A stretch of DNA of 58,825 nt from Rothia nasimurium (GCF_004569295.1 NZ_SPQC01000012.1:1-58825); one strand, 5' to 3'. Positions 17,480-25,454 are shown, counted from the first letter of the stretch. Notes: a model not told the origin generated them from the letters alone. Made by a program: numbers and translations.

Positions 17480-18652
17480 TTAGACTGAATCACCTACACC
17501 AAGAGCACCTTTTAGGGCCATATCGTGCCGCAACCACATTAGTTCGATACAAGTATCAATATCATTCAGCCTACGACCGGTGATTTGCTCAAATTTTGCA
17601 ACCTTATTACGCAAAGTATTCTCGTGTATATAGAGAGCTTGGGCTGCGTCTCGATAACTACGACCATGCCCCAAAAACGCCCACACATACATCAGCAGGG
17701 CTTCACTACCTCAGCGATTCTCCCGCAGAGGCGCCAATAACCCCTGTTCTATGACATCCCCTAGCCAGGGGGTGCACGCAACCGCTAGGCGCCAGCCCCG
17801 ACTTCGTACATCAAAGCAACCTGCGCTACCCGGTTCTAACGAAACTAAGACGGTGCGTGCTTCTTCCAGTGATTCTGCCAAGTTTCCAATGCGCACGGGG
17901 CATCCAAGAGCCAGAACTCCACCCCGAAGTTCCTGCCGTTCACCCACTCGGGAGATGGCAGCGTCCACCCCCTCATGGGCTGGAAGCACCCCCACCAAGC
18001 ACCCCTCAACCGCACCAGCCAAAGCAGGGGCAAGAGTGCCCGAGAAAGCATCCTCAATTTCAGCAACCCAGGCAATCGGGGAAATCTCCCGACCCAGAAC
18101 TACCTGATATTCCAGCCCCCTAGGCAACACCAAATGACCAGCCAGACGCTCTTCATCCGCCGCCTCCAAAGTTCCCTGCACAAGACGAGTTAGAAAGTCC
18201 CGTTTTTCGACTTTTCTCCGCTCGGCGTCAGCCAACAGGGCAGGTTCATAGTCGCGCGCTACCTGAACCATGAACCACTCACCCACTTCCCACATAACCC
18301 CCATGACCTCCAGGCGCTTTTCAAAAGGTAAGCCAGAGCGCTCAGCCATCTGCACAAATCTTCGCTGGGTAACAGACAGAGCAAGGCGGTGCGCCCTCAA
18401 CACAGAGACTAGAGAAACCCCCTGCACCTTTCGGCGAGGAGCCACCCCATAGACAGCCTCACGCCCACCACCCAACACCTCGTCTACAGGAGCAGAACTT
18501 TCTAGGCACATTATCGCCGCATCAAAAACCCCTGCCACACTATCGACCAACTCCTCACGCGGTACTGCGCGATACTCCGGAAGTTCATCAACAACAGCTC
18601 TTACAGCACCCACCACCAGGGCATCCTTTTCCACAACCAGAGTTCGCAGCAA
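17480..18652 (-). pseudogene. PucR-type transcriptional regulator, interrupted by an in-frame TGA
   Basis: The product would be about 390 residues. An N-terminal sensor region resembles RsbRD_N (LVVEKDALVVGAVRAVVDEL). A GGDEF-like middle follows, then the PucR C-terminal helix-turn-helix: SYRDAAQALYIHENTLRNKV followed by AKFEQITGRRL. A TGA at 17711-17713 falls between LLAPLRENR and GSEALLMYVWAF. The frame is identical on both sides (start 18652 and Met 17692 differ by a multiple of three), so this is a single nonsense change just before the DNA-binding domain. Released protein would lack the HTH. Regulators of this family usually activate adjacent uptake genes; the divergent permease gene is itself broken. 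Confidence 0.85.
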
Positions 18653-18828
18653 ACACCCAAGCTAATGTAAGGTATCTCACGCATATCACCATTGCAGAAA
18701 ATTACACACCAGAACAACATGTAATGAAAAACCTACATTGCCATGATGTAAATCGCATCATTACTGTTAGTGCAACGCCTACCGCACCGGGGGGGGCGTC
18801 CGCACAAACAACACCAAGGGAACCCAAG

Positions 18829-19293
18829 GTGACAGAAGCAATCTTCAAAGCAGAAAAGGTGATGCAGCCAATACGTATCACAAAGCAAAAGCGCAAAGCC
18901 TTTATCGAGGCCGTCGCCGGGCACCTCATCGAATGGTACGACTACGGCGGGCCCGAACGTCGCGGCCTAGCTACCTCGATTCTCATGACTATCGCCGTGT
19001 CAGGCCTTATTCTGGGATCCATCGTAGCCAATGGTCTTGCCTCGATTCTGGGCGATGCAGCCATGCAGGAATACGGCTGGCGCATCCCCTTCATTATTGC
19101 CGGCCCGCTCGGCCTCATCGCGGCCTTCATCCGTTCCCGCCTCGAAGACACCGCTCAGTTTGAGGCTATTTCAGAATCCGGTCACCAGGAGAAGCGCCCC
19201 ATCCGCGCCACCTTCCAGTGGAAACTCAACATCACCCTGGTCACAGGCTCCGTGGCAACCTCATCTATCCCCACGGTAAAGCCTAAGAAGTAA
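18829..19293 (+). pseudogene. MHS-type major facilitator permease, internally deleted remnant
   Basis: The frame is open but encodes only about 154 residues, where MHS symporters (ProP/KgtP/ShiA type) have about 430. The N-terminus ITKQKRKAFIEAVAGHLIEW and YDYG are normal. They run directly into GPERRGLATSILMTIAVSGL, so roughly TM1-TM4 are missing. After IPFIIAGPLGLIAAFIRSRL the protein soon ends, losing the C-terminal half. It cannot be a working transporter. A GTG at 18829 after AAGGGAACC is the best start; the frame is open to an ATG at 18724. It is divergent from the broken PucR gene. TACAT/ATGTA at 18734-18750 is a possible operator. Confidence 0.85.
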
Positions 19294-19317
19294 TACCCCT
19301 TTAGAAGATACAGAAAA

Positions 19318-19350
19318 GGCCCTCCGCCCGAATAAACCGGGTGGAGGACC
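19318..19350 (-). terminator. Terminator of tmRNA
   Basis: On the minus strand a 13-pair stem (one mismatch, one G-U) with loop TTTATT is followed by TTTTCTG, 10 nt after the tmRNA 3' end. Confidence 0.85.
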
Positions 19351-19359
19351 TCAATACTG

Positions 19360-19731
19360 TGGAGATGCGGGGAATCGAACCCCGGTCCGATGTGGCGTCA
19401 ACGGGTCTTCTCCGTGCGCAGTTTGTGAAAGCGGTATTTTCGGCTACCTTGCTTGCGCAAACACTTACAAGGCCTAACCTAGCCGTATAAAAGTCCCACC
19501 CGGCCCTACGACAAGGACGGGCAGCAGTGGCCTTTTAAACTGATGGTAGGGGCTGAGCCAAAGGCAAGCTCAGGCTACCAGACTGCATCGCTGGGATTAT
19601 TAGGCAGCGAGTGCGAAGTCAGTGCGCTTAGATTCTGCACTTATTTTTTGCAGAGGGCGTTAACGAGATAACCCTGCGTCCTCGGCACGCTTCATCCATC
19701 TCAACTCACATCGTCGAAACCGATCATCCCC
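19360..19731 (-). ncRNA. ssrA: Transfer-messenger RNA
   Basis: tmRNA rescues stalled ribosomes with SmpB and tags nascent chains for proteolysis. The 5' end GGGGATGATCGGTTTCGAC and the 3' T-arm plus acceptor GGGGTTCGATTCCCCGCATC match the family, and 5' GGGGATG pairs with CATCTCC. The tag reads AESKRTDFALAA followed by TAA TAA, close to other Micrococcaceae. The 3' CCA is not encoded (CACAGT follows). Length is about 372 nt. The smpB gene lies about 0.8 kb upstream on the same strand. Confidence 0.95.
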
Positions 19732-19881
19732 ATATTCTTTTATCAAAGAACGCCAAGCTAAGCATTTTCCAGTGCTCTTTCGAGCCGCAACTCATCCGTG
19801 AAAGGCACCGGCCCAATTAGCTCGGATGTGCCAGTCTACCAGCTAGCTCTCCATACTGTAAAGAGCCAGCTGGCAAGTGGA

Positions 19882-20550
19882 TTAGACGTTACTGTTTGAT
19901 TCTGTGGCGTCAAGGCCCACCTGCTGGTTGATGCACTGTTCCATGAGAACCTCGTTCTCAGCGTAGGCCATGCATTCACCGAAAGCTGAGAAAATCCAGC
20001 CGAAGAACACCAGCATTGCCAGGGAAATAAGGATGCCCAGGGAGCTAAATACAATGCCGGTGATAGCCAGGCCCTTGCCGCCACCGCCGGTCTTGGTCTT
20101 GCGCAGGGCCACAATGCCCAGCACCAGGCCAACGATGCCCAGAATGCCGCCCAGAATGACCCAGCCACCCAGGAAAGACAGGATACCCAGAATCAGCGAT
20201 GTAATGGCCAGGCCCTTAGGTGCTGAGGTTACCTGCTGGCTATACGCGTCATACCCGTAGGAGGGGTAGCTGGCAGGCTGCTGGCTGTAATCCGCCTGGC
20301 CGTAGTTAGGCTGTGAGGAAGCGCTGTTCGCCTGCTGGCTGTAGTCCCCATACCCCTGCTGCGAGCCGTTATAGCCCGGAGTATTCTCACTGGCGTAGGG
20401 GTTGGTCTGGGGCGCCTGTCCCGCAGCGCCCTGCCCATAGCTCGATGAGCTGGGAGCGGCGTCCTGTTGGCCCTGTGCTGAAGCACCTGAGCTGTACTGC
20501 CCGGGCACGTAGTCGCCGTAAGGGTTTTCCTTGTTGTTTCCGGTGGTCAT
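19882..20550 (-). CDS. DUF4190 domain membrane protein
   Basis: A 222-residue protein. The first 105 residues are rich in Tyr, Gln, Ser, Gly and Asn with YSQQ and YGDY repeats, and are probably disordered and cytoplasmic. Then come two hydrophobic hairpins: LAITSLILGILSFLGGWVIL and GIVGLVLGIVAL (about 115-150), and a second unit LAITGIVFSSLGILISLAML near 162-190. LAIxSxIxGxxS is the DUF4190 signature. The function is unknown; such proteins are common in Actinobacteria. It lies between smpB and tmRNA with its own ATG and GGAGAGAAATG start. Confidence 0.8.
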   Translation of the reverse strand: MTTGNNKENPYGDYVPGQYSSGASAQGQQDAAPSSSSYGQGAAGQAPQTNPYASENTPGYNGSQQGYGDYSQQANSASSQPNYGQADYSQQPASYPSYGYDAYSQQVTSAPKGLAITSLILGILSFLGGWVILGGILGIVGLVLGIVALRKTKTGGGGKGLAITGIVFSSLGILISLAMLVFFGWIFSAFGECMAYAENEVLMEQCINQQVGLDATESNSNV

Positions 20551-20571
20551 TTCTCTCCTTCGAGTAGGTTG

Positions 20572-21060
20572 TTAGCCCAGGTTCTTATAGCGCATAGCAC
20601 GCTGGGCTTCGAGGTTGTCCTGGCGCTCGCGCAGGGCCTGACGTTTGTCGTAGTCGCGCTTACCTGTAGCCAGGGCAATTTCTACCTTGGCTCGCCCCTT
20701 GCTGAAATAAAGTTTGAGGGGCACAACGGTGTAGCCACTTTCCTTGAGCTTCTGAGCAATCTTGTTAATTTCGCTGCGGTGCATGAGCAGTTTACGGCGG
20801 CGGCGAGCTGCGTGGTTAGTCCAGGAGCCGCGCCCGTATTCAGCGATATGGATGCCCTCTAGCCACAGCTCGTTGCCGTACATCTGGCAGAAGCCATCGG
20901 TGATTGAGGCTCCCCCATCGCGCAGGGATTTAACCTCGGTACCCATGAGCACCAGCCCGGCCTCCCAGGTTTCTACAATGTTGTAGTTATGGCGGGCGCG
21001 GCGGTTGGACGCTATGGTGTGGTTATTCGGGTCTTCTTTCGTTACTTTTTTCTTAGCCAC
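20572..21060 (-). CDS. smpB: SsrA-binding protein SmpB
   Basis: SmpB binds tmRNA and mimics an anticodon arm in trans-translation. The core is typical: NRRARHNYNIVETWEAGLVL followed by MGTEVKSLRDG and WLEGIHIAEY. The basic C-terminal tail contains KRDYDKRQALRERQ. I take the GTG at 21060, giving VAKKKVTKED and 162 residues; it is 2 nt after the prfB stop. The frame is open to 21105, but that would overlap prfB and extends beyond the family. In most Actinobacteria ftsE and ftsX lie between prfB and smpB; here they do not. Confidence 0.95.
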   Translation of the reverse strand: MAKKKVTKEDPNNHTIASNRRARHNYNIVETWEAGLVLMGTEVKSLRDGGASITDGFCQMYGNELWLEGIHIAEYGRGSWTNHAARRRRKLLMHRSEINKIAQKLKESGYTVVPLKLYFSKGRAKVEIALATGKRDYDKRQALRERQDNLEAQRAMRYKNLG

Positions 21061-21062
21061 GA

Positions 21063-22187
21063 TTATTCTTCGTTCTTTCTTTTCTGTCGTTCTGCCGCGC
21101 GCCACCGCACGCCGGCATCGATGAAACCGTCGAGCGCACCGTCGAATACGGCGCTGGGGTTTCCCTCTTCGTAGTTGGTTCGTAGGTCTTTGACCATCTG
21201 GTAGGGGTTGAGCACGTAGGATCGCATCTGGTCACCCCAAGATGCCTTGACGTCGCCGGCAAGTTCCTTCTTTTTGGCGTCCTCTTGCTCTTTGCGGAGC
21301 AGGAGGAGGCGGGATTGCAGGACGCGAAGTGCTGCAGCTCGGTTTTGCAGCTGAGACTTTTCGTTCTGCATGGAGACCACAATGCCAGTGGGGATGTGGG
21401 TCATACGGACGGCGGAGTCTGTGGTGTTCACAGACTGGCCGCCGGGTCCTGACGAGCGGAAGACATCAATCTTGAGTTCGGACTCGGGGATTTCGATGTG
21501 GTCGGTCTGCTCGATGAGGGGGATAACTTCCACCGCGGCGAAGGACGTCATACGTTTGCCCTGGCTATTGAAGGGAGAGATGCGCACCAGGCGGTGGGTT
21601 CCCGCTTCGATAGATAGACGCCCGAAGGCGTAGGGGGCTTTGACCTCAAAGGTTGCTGATTTGAGACCGGCTTCTTCGGCATAGGAGGTATCCATCACCG
21701 TAGTATCGAAGCCGTTTTTCTCTGCCCAGCGCAGGTACATGCGCAGAAGCATCTCGGCAAAGTCGGCGGCATCCACGCCACCGGCTCCCGCCCGGATGGT
21801 GACGACGGCGTCGCGCTGATCGTACTCACCCGAGAGCAGGGTGATTACTTCGAGCTCTGCTAGACGTTTTTCGATAGCCTGCAGTTCGGTTTCTGCTTCG
21901 GCAAGGGTATCGGCGTCGCCCTCTTCGTTGGCGAGTTCTACCATGACCTCAAGGTCGTCGATGGCCTGGCTTAGTTTGACGAGCTTATCGAGTTCGGCCT
22001 GTTTGTGGGAGAGCTGCGAGGTGACCTTTTGGGCGGCGTCGGGGTCGTCCCAGAGGTCGGGGGCGCCGGCTGCTTCAGAGAGTTCTGCGATGGTAGCGCG
22101 CAGCTGCTCAACGTCGCTGACCTCTTCGATGGAGGCGTAGGTTGAGCGCAGGGTTTTAATCTGGGCAGAAAAATCTAAAGTAGCCAT
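21063..22187 (-). CDS. prfB: Peptide chain release factor 2
   Basis: RF2 terminates translation at UGA and UAA. The 374-residue protein carries the GGQ loop ([17 protein letters not shown]) that triggers peptidyl-tRNA hydrolysis. It also has the SPF codon-recognition tripeptide in [15 protein letters not shown]. The N-terminal domain and [20 protein letters not shown] are normal. The whole gene is in one frame, so the autoregulatory +1 frameshift of E. coli prfB is absent. It is directly followed by smpB, suggesting co-expression of termination and rescue factors. Confidence 0.96.
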   Translation of the reverse strand: MATLDFSAQIKTLRSTYASIEEVSDVEQLRATIAELSEAAGAPDLWDDPDAAQKVTSQLSHKQAELDKLVKLSQAIDDLEVMVELANEEGDADTLAEAETELQAIEKRLAELEVITLLSGEYDQRDAVVTIRAGAGGVDAADFAEMLLRMYLRWAEKNGFDTTVMDTSYAEEAGLKSATFEVKAPYAFGRLSIEAGTHRLVRISPFNSQGKRMTSFAAVEVIPLIEQTDHIEIPESELKIDVFRSSGPGGQSVNTTDSAVRMTHIPTGIVVSMQNEKSQLQNRAAALRVLQSRLLLLRKEQEDAKKKELAGDVKASWGDQMRSYVLNPYQMVKDLRTNYEEGNPSAVFDGALDGFIDAGVRWRAAERQKRKNEE

Positions 22188-22268
22188 GACTATTAACCCT
22201 AGCTGAAAACGATGGTAAGCGCCCGGTTTTGCCCCTGTTTTGCGCTGACGGGGCAGAGCTCTTCTGTT

Positions 22269-22760
22269 CTAGTCTTGGGTGGTGATGACGCGCGCCCGTC
22301 CGGTAACGGTGATATCAACGCCGTCAGGTAGCACAACGGATAGTAAGGGCGGGTGGGCCCTGGCAGAAAGGACAATAACCGCAGTGTTGTTTCCCGACGC
22401 CCCGGTTGCGGAGTTTAAGGTCAGGTGGGAGAAGTCGGTGCCGGCGCCGCTTTCTTGCAGAAAGGTGTGAGCGGACGCCTGCACCCCGGCGCTACTGAGA
22501 GTCGCCTGGGCCTGGGTCTCCCCTACCGCTGCGATGCCCTCGATGCGTTGCGCGGCGGACGTTGCCGCTTGGTCAGCTAGAGCCTGAAGGCGCTGTCTTT
22601 CGAGATAGACGGAACTTACTCCAACGACGGTGGAGGCTACCAGAAGAAGTACCAGGCACAGTCCCAAGATGAAAGGAAGGACGCTGCCCCGCTCAGACTC
22701 GCTCACGGTTGCCTCAGGGCACGGTTCCTGCTGAAGCTGAGCCTGTCTGGTCTGTGTCAC
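22269..22760 (-). CDS. TadG-like pilus assembly / pseudopilin protein
   Basis: A 163-residue protein with a short N-terminus ending ERGSVLPFILGLCLVLLLVA. A Gly-Ser then a long hydrophobic helix preceded by Glu is the mark of Tad-type pseudopilins. The helix is followed by YLERQRLQALADQAATSAAQ, the classic start of the TadG/TadE periplasmic part. It overlaps the upstream TadE-like gene by 4 nt. It is probably anchored in the membrane and helps assemble a Flp/Tad pilus. Confidence 0.75.
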   Translation of the reverse strand: MTQTRQAQLQQEPCPEATVSESERGSVLPFILGLCLVLLLVASTVVGVSSVYLERQRLQALADQAATSAAQRIEGIAAVGETQAQATLSSAGVQASAHTFLQESGAGTDFSHLTLNSATGASGNNTAVIVLSARAHPPLLSVVLPDGVDITVTGRARVITTQD

Positions 22761-23215
22761 GAGTAGTCTCCTCCCCAGCTCACAGCCTGAGAGGTCATGG
22801 TGGCGAGAGTCGGTGCCCCTGGCCAGGGTACCAGGGGCAGCCCGACCTCGACGGTAACATCTACAGTTATTCGCTCGCCCTGGGCACAGACGTCCTCGCA
22901 GCTCAGCGTGGCAGTAATGGTTTCGACGTCTAAACCGAAGTCGCTAGCCGTCAAAGCGGCAACCGCTTGCACAGCAGTTGAGGTGCGCTGCTCCGGTGGC
23001 AAAAACTGAATCACCTGTAGCGCATGGGCGCTAGCGTTAGAAGCCGCAAAAGCAGCCGACTGCATCGAGAAGACTGATAACAGAAAATAGACCGTGGGCA
23101 CCATCAACAGGGCACCCAGTCCAATAAACTCAACAAGAGCGCTACCCTGCTCAGGGTCGAAAGTCTCTCGCATACCTACAGCTTTATCACCGCATTTATC
23201 TCTGAACCACAGCAT
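22757..23215 (-). CDS. TadE-like pilus assembly protein
   Basis: A 152-residue protein with EQGSALVEFIGLGALLMVPTVY, the TadE N-terminal motif (Gly, Glu and a long hydrophobic helix). A soluble part with one Cys pair (CEDVC) follows. The ATG at 23215 follows GGGAGGTGAG and overlaps the upstream gene by 20 nt. An internal Met at 23173 is closer to the motif but has a weaker ribosome binding site. It probably acts as a minor pseudopilin in the membrane. Confidence 0.8.
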   Translation of the reverse strand: MLWFRDKCGDKAVGMRETFDPEQGSALVEFIGLGALLMVPTVYFLLSVFSMQSAAFAASNASAHALQVIQFLPPEQRTSTAVQAVAALTASDFGLDVETITATLSCEDVCAQGERITVDVTVEVGLPLVPWPGAPTLATMTSQAVSWGGDYS

Positions 23216-23582
23216 GACCGCTCACCTCCCACTGGGCAGCTACCCCAAAGGGCCCAAGAAGGGGAACCGGGGCAACCACGGTGACCTGCACGGTGTCCGC
23301 CCCCTGCCACTGGGTAACAGAACTGCTAATCGTTGCCGAGTAGTGGGAGGGCAGCACCGAATACAGCAACTCGCGGGTGCGTTCTTCCCCATCAGCCGGT
23401 GTTTTATCGAGCATGGCCCCATAGCGGGCCCCCTGAGACGCAGCGTCCTGCAGCACGTTACGGGTGAATAGTGCGAAAGCAACCTGCAAAACACCTAGAA
23501 AAAGTAAGACAACTAAGGCAGATACCATCACGAACTCCGCCGTTGCATTACCTCTCTCCTTCTCAGGGGGCACAGCTCTCAT
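23196..23582 (-). CDS. TadE-like pilus assembly protein
   Basis: A 128-residue protein with ERGNATAEFVMVSALVVLLF, a good TadE motif (AEF after small residues and then a hydrophobic helix). ALFTRNVLQDAASQGARYGA follows, typical of TadE just after the helix. It is a second minor pseudopilin in tandem with the gene at 22757. The start lies 9 nt after the stop of the tiny upstream ORF. No tadA, tadB or tadC is seen upstream; the prophage is there instead. Confidence 0.8.
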   Translation of the reverse strand: MRAVPPEKERGNATAEFVMVSALVVLLFLGVLQVAFALFTRNVLQDAASQGARYGAMLDKTPADGEERTRELLYSVLPSHYSATISSSVTQWQGADTVQVTVVAPVPLLGPFGVAAQWEVSGHAVVQR

Positions 23583-23591
23583 GCGGCTCTC

Positions 23592-23732
23592 CTAGCGGTT
23601 AATCATTGCCATTGCGTTATTGAACATGTTGACGAGGGCGTCCTGGGCAACCACCAAGATAGCGGCCACGAGTATCGCAGACATCATGGTAGTGACTAAT
23701 AATTCCCGGAAATAAAGCCCAAAACACCCCAC
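23592..23732 (-). CDS. Tiny Flp-pilin-like ORF
   Basis: This gene is shorter than usual gene-finder cut-offs. From the GTG at 23732 the product has 46 residues: MGCFGLYFRELLVTTMMSAI and a hydrophobic run ending VVAQDALVNMFNNAMAMINR. The G-LYFRE segment fits the class III prepilin rule (cleavage after Gly, Glu at +5, then a hydrophobic helix). A shorter product from the ATG at 23687 (31 residues) would lose that motif. The stop is 9 nt before the TadE gene, so it fits as the first gene of the remaining tad operon. Neither start has a strong ribosome binding site, so the call is tentative. Confidence 0.4.
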   Translation of the reverse strand: MGCFGLYFRELLVTTMMSAILVAAILVVAQDALVNMFNNAMAMINR

Positions 23733-23784
23733 AACCCCGCCAATTCACCACTAACTCACCACTTTGAAAACCAGCCGAAGGCAC

Positions 23785-23819
23785 AAAAAAGACCCTCCCT
23801 GCTAAAAGCAGAGAGGGTC
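23785..23819 (-). terminator. Strong minus-strand intrinsic terminator at the phage/host junction
   Basis: GACCCTCCCTGCT (23791-23803) pairs with 23807-23819 with a single mismatch and a 3-nt loop. On the minus strand it is followed by TTTTTT (23785-23790). It would end transcripts that run leftward from the hairpin array or from the phage late operon, just before the tad genes. Confidence 0.85.
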
Positions 23820-23820
23820 G

Positions 23821-24040
23821 ATACCCCCGCAAACGCGGGGAAAAATTAGCCTTGTATAACTACTAAGGCTCACCCCCAGAAACCTGGGGAACAATTCAGC
23901 CCTACACATCTACTAGGGCTCACCCCCGCTGACGCGAGGAAGAAAGCTGACAATACAAATGTATTGAAATACCCCCGCAACTGCGGGGAAAATAAGCGAC
24001 TAACCAAATACTGGGAAGTACCCTCACTTCTGTGAGGAAC
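23821..24040 (-). repeat. Array of five CRISPR-like hairpins spaced 49-50 nt, with interleaved hairpins
   Basis: Five units share a 6-bp stem with a 4-nt loop. Stems lie at 23825-23840, 23874-23889, 23924-23939, 23973-23988 and 24022-24037. On the minus strand they read like TTCCCCGCGTTTGCGGGGGT, which resembles type I-E CRISPR repeats. Stem sequences differ but pairing is kept: CCCCGC/GCGGGG, CCCCAG/CTGGGG, CCTCAC/GTGAGG; the third unit has one mismatch. Between units lie other hairpins: AGCCTT/AAGGCT (23848-23870), AGCCCT/AGGGCT (23898-23920), both with 11-nt loops, and CAATAC/GTATTG (23951-23966). A normal I-E array has about 61-nt spacing and identical repeats, so this is not a standard CRISPR. 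A structured RNA ending at the 23785 terminator is possible. Confidence 0.75.
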
Positions 24041-24069
24041 GCTTACAGTGACAACTATAGCAGAATGCC

Positions 24070-24091
24070 CCCGGCCCATTGCAGGGCCGGG
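24070..24091. terminator. GC-rich hairpin after the lysis genes
   Basis: CCCGGCCC (24070-24077) pairs with GGGCCGGG (24084-24091), loop ATTGCA. No T-run follows on the minus strand, so it may only stabilise the late mRNA 3' region and allow read-through into the hairpin array. Confidence 0.55.
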
Positions 24092-24102
24092 AGATGTCTC
24101 TC

Positions 24103-24405
24103 TTATTCAGGTGGGGTTTTCAGTAGGGCCAGTAGACCCTGGGAGCCGCCGAGAAAGACCCAGACGGCGGTGGCGATGGTCAGCCAGACCGGGTGCGAAA
24201 AGCCACCAGCTGAATAGCCGACCTGGATAGCTCCGAGGATTACCGAGCCGAGGGCGTAGAGGGCATAGACCCAGCGGCGCGCCCTGGCGGTAATCAGCTC
24301 GGCTACCGCGTCATTAGCCTCAACTACTGGGGCCGGGGCTTGCGGGGTCCGTTCGTCCACGCTCACCACCGGCTTTACATCGCGGGAAAAAGTCGGGCCC
24401 GCCAT
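24103..24405 (-). CDS. Small two-pass membrane protein, probable holin
   Basis: A 100-residue protein. After a 40-residue N-terminus it has two membrane segments: RRWVYALYALGSVILGAIQV (about 43-63) and HPVWLTIATAVWVFLGGSQG (about 71-90), with a short C-terminus. Its ATG overlaps the endolysin stop (TAATG). Two-helix proteins in this place are usually holins that release the endolysin. The identity is by position and topology, not by a family motif. Two other membrane genes upstream are alternative holin candidates. Confidence 0.6.
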   Translation of the reverse strand: MAGPTFSRDVKPVVSVDERTPQAPAPVVEANDAVAELITARARRWVYALYALGSVILGAIQVGYSAGGFSHPVWLTIATAVWVFLGGSQGLLALLKTPPE

Positions 24406-25370
24406 TAGCGTTCACCTTCTCCCCAAATCTCCAGCGCGGTTCCCGGGGTGAGAGACTTGCCCGGGTTGCGGTCCTTGACCGCCTGCACACTGTAGCCGTA
24501 GTAGGTGGCAATCTTCTCCCAAGAGTCGCCAGCCTCCACAGTCCAGACCAGTGGGCCGGGGATAAAGACGCGCTGGCCCACGGCCAGGCGGTTGGCGTCC
24601 TTGATGCTGTTGTAGTCGGTCAGCTTCTTGATATCGGCTGCAGATGCGTTGCCGAAGTAGTAGCGGGCAATCTTAGCCAGAGTGTCCCCAGCCCGCACAG
24701 TCCAGTGCGGGGCATTGAGATTGTTACCCACGGCGGTACGCTGGTCTGGCGCAGGCGCAGCGTTCTGCGCTGCGGGAGCTACATGCGTGGTCCCACCATA
24801 GAGCAAATCATTGATAGCCAGTCGCAGGGCATCCATGTCGATATAGGTCGGGTCAATCTTGCCCTGGTCGGAGTATTCCTTATGGCCAATCTGGATGAAG
24901 TCCTTACCCTTCCCGTAGCCACGTTCTAGGGCGGCGCCCAGGTGGGGCATGACGCGACGCTGAGCCTCAGTCCAATCATCACGCACGCCGGATGATTCCA
25001 TCTCGATGCCGATGAAATACGAATTTCCCACATTGCGGTAGGCCCCGGAGGCACTGCCGGTACCAGCGTGATTACACAGGCCAGCAGCTACGACGTACAC
25101 GGTTCCGTCACGGCCCAGGGCCAGCTGAGAAAGCGGGCCAGGCAGGAAAGAATGACCGTTGATAAGGATATTCAGGGTCGGCGCGTTCGAGCGAGCATAG
25201 GCCGCCTCGGCAGTGGCGGTATGGTGCCAGAGGACGCCTTCGACGCCCTCCATGCCCTGCCCAGCGTAGCCACGGGTCTTCCACCCGGCAGTCTCGACCA
25301 CAGTGAGTTTGGAGCCGTCCGGCGCGGTATAGGCACGGAGCTTATCGGCTAGATCGATGATAAAAGGCAT
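24405..25370 (-). CDS. Endolysin: N-acetylmuramoyl-L-alanine amidase with two LysM domains
   Basis: The enzyme cuts the bond between muramic acid and the stem peptide. The amidase_2/PGRP domain spans about 20-185. Likely zinc and catalytic residues are in VLWHHT (His49/50), GIEMES (Glu123), IGHKEYSDQGKIDP (His163, Asp173). A Pro/Ala linker (about 195-220) leads to two LysM modules, HWTVRAGDTLAKIARYYFG (from 222) and VWTVEAGDSWEKIATYYGY (from 275), which bind cell-wall glycan. There is no signal peptide, so release needs a holin. The ATG follows GAAAGGAAAGG. Confidence 0.92.
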   Translation of the reverse strand: MPFIIDLADKLRAYTAPDGSKLTVVETAGWKTRGYAGQGMEGVEGVLWHHTATAEAAYARSNAPTLNILINGHSFLPGPLSQLALGRDGTVYVVAAGLCNHAGTGSASGAYRNVGNSYFIGIEMESSGVRDDWTEAQRRVMPHLGAALERGYGKGKDFIQIGHKEYSDQGKIDPTYIDMDALRLAINDLLYGGTTHVAPAAQNAAPAPDQRTAVGNNLNAPHWTVRAGDTLAKIARYYFGNASAADIKKLTDYNSIKDANRLAVGQRVFIPGPLVWTVEAGDSWEKIATYYGYSVQAVKDRNPGKSLTPGTALEIWGEGER

Positions 25371-25454
25371 TGGCCTTTCCTTTCATTAAATGAGCGCGCC
25401 CCCGAACCACGGCGGGTGCGGGGGCACTGTTTTTGGGTAAAGAAAAGACCCCGG

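Noticed and set aside
17711-17713. TGA read as selenocysteine or as programmed readthrough in the PucR gene
   Set aside because: No SECIS-like element or conserved Sec position is known in PucR regulators, and the neighbouring permease is also broken. A nonsense mutation is simpler.
19360-19731. tmRNA 3' end as the attachment site of this prophage
   Set aside because: tmRNA genes are common integration sites, but the phage starts more than 4 kb away and normal host genes lie between.
21063-22187. Programmed +1 frameshift in prfB
   Set aside because: The whole RF2 reading frame is continuous, with no in-frame stop near codon 25.
23821-24040. Ordinary CRISPR array call
   Set aside because: Unit spacing is 49-50 nt rather than about 61, repeats are not identical, and the spaces contain their own inverted repeats. 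No cas gene is in the window. Kept as a CRISPR-like hairpin array.
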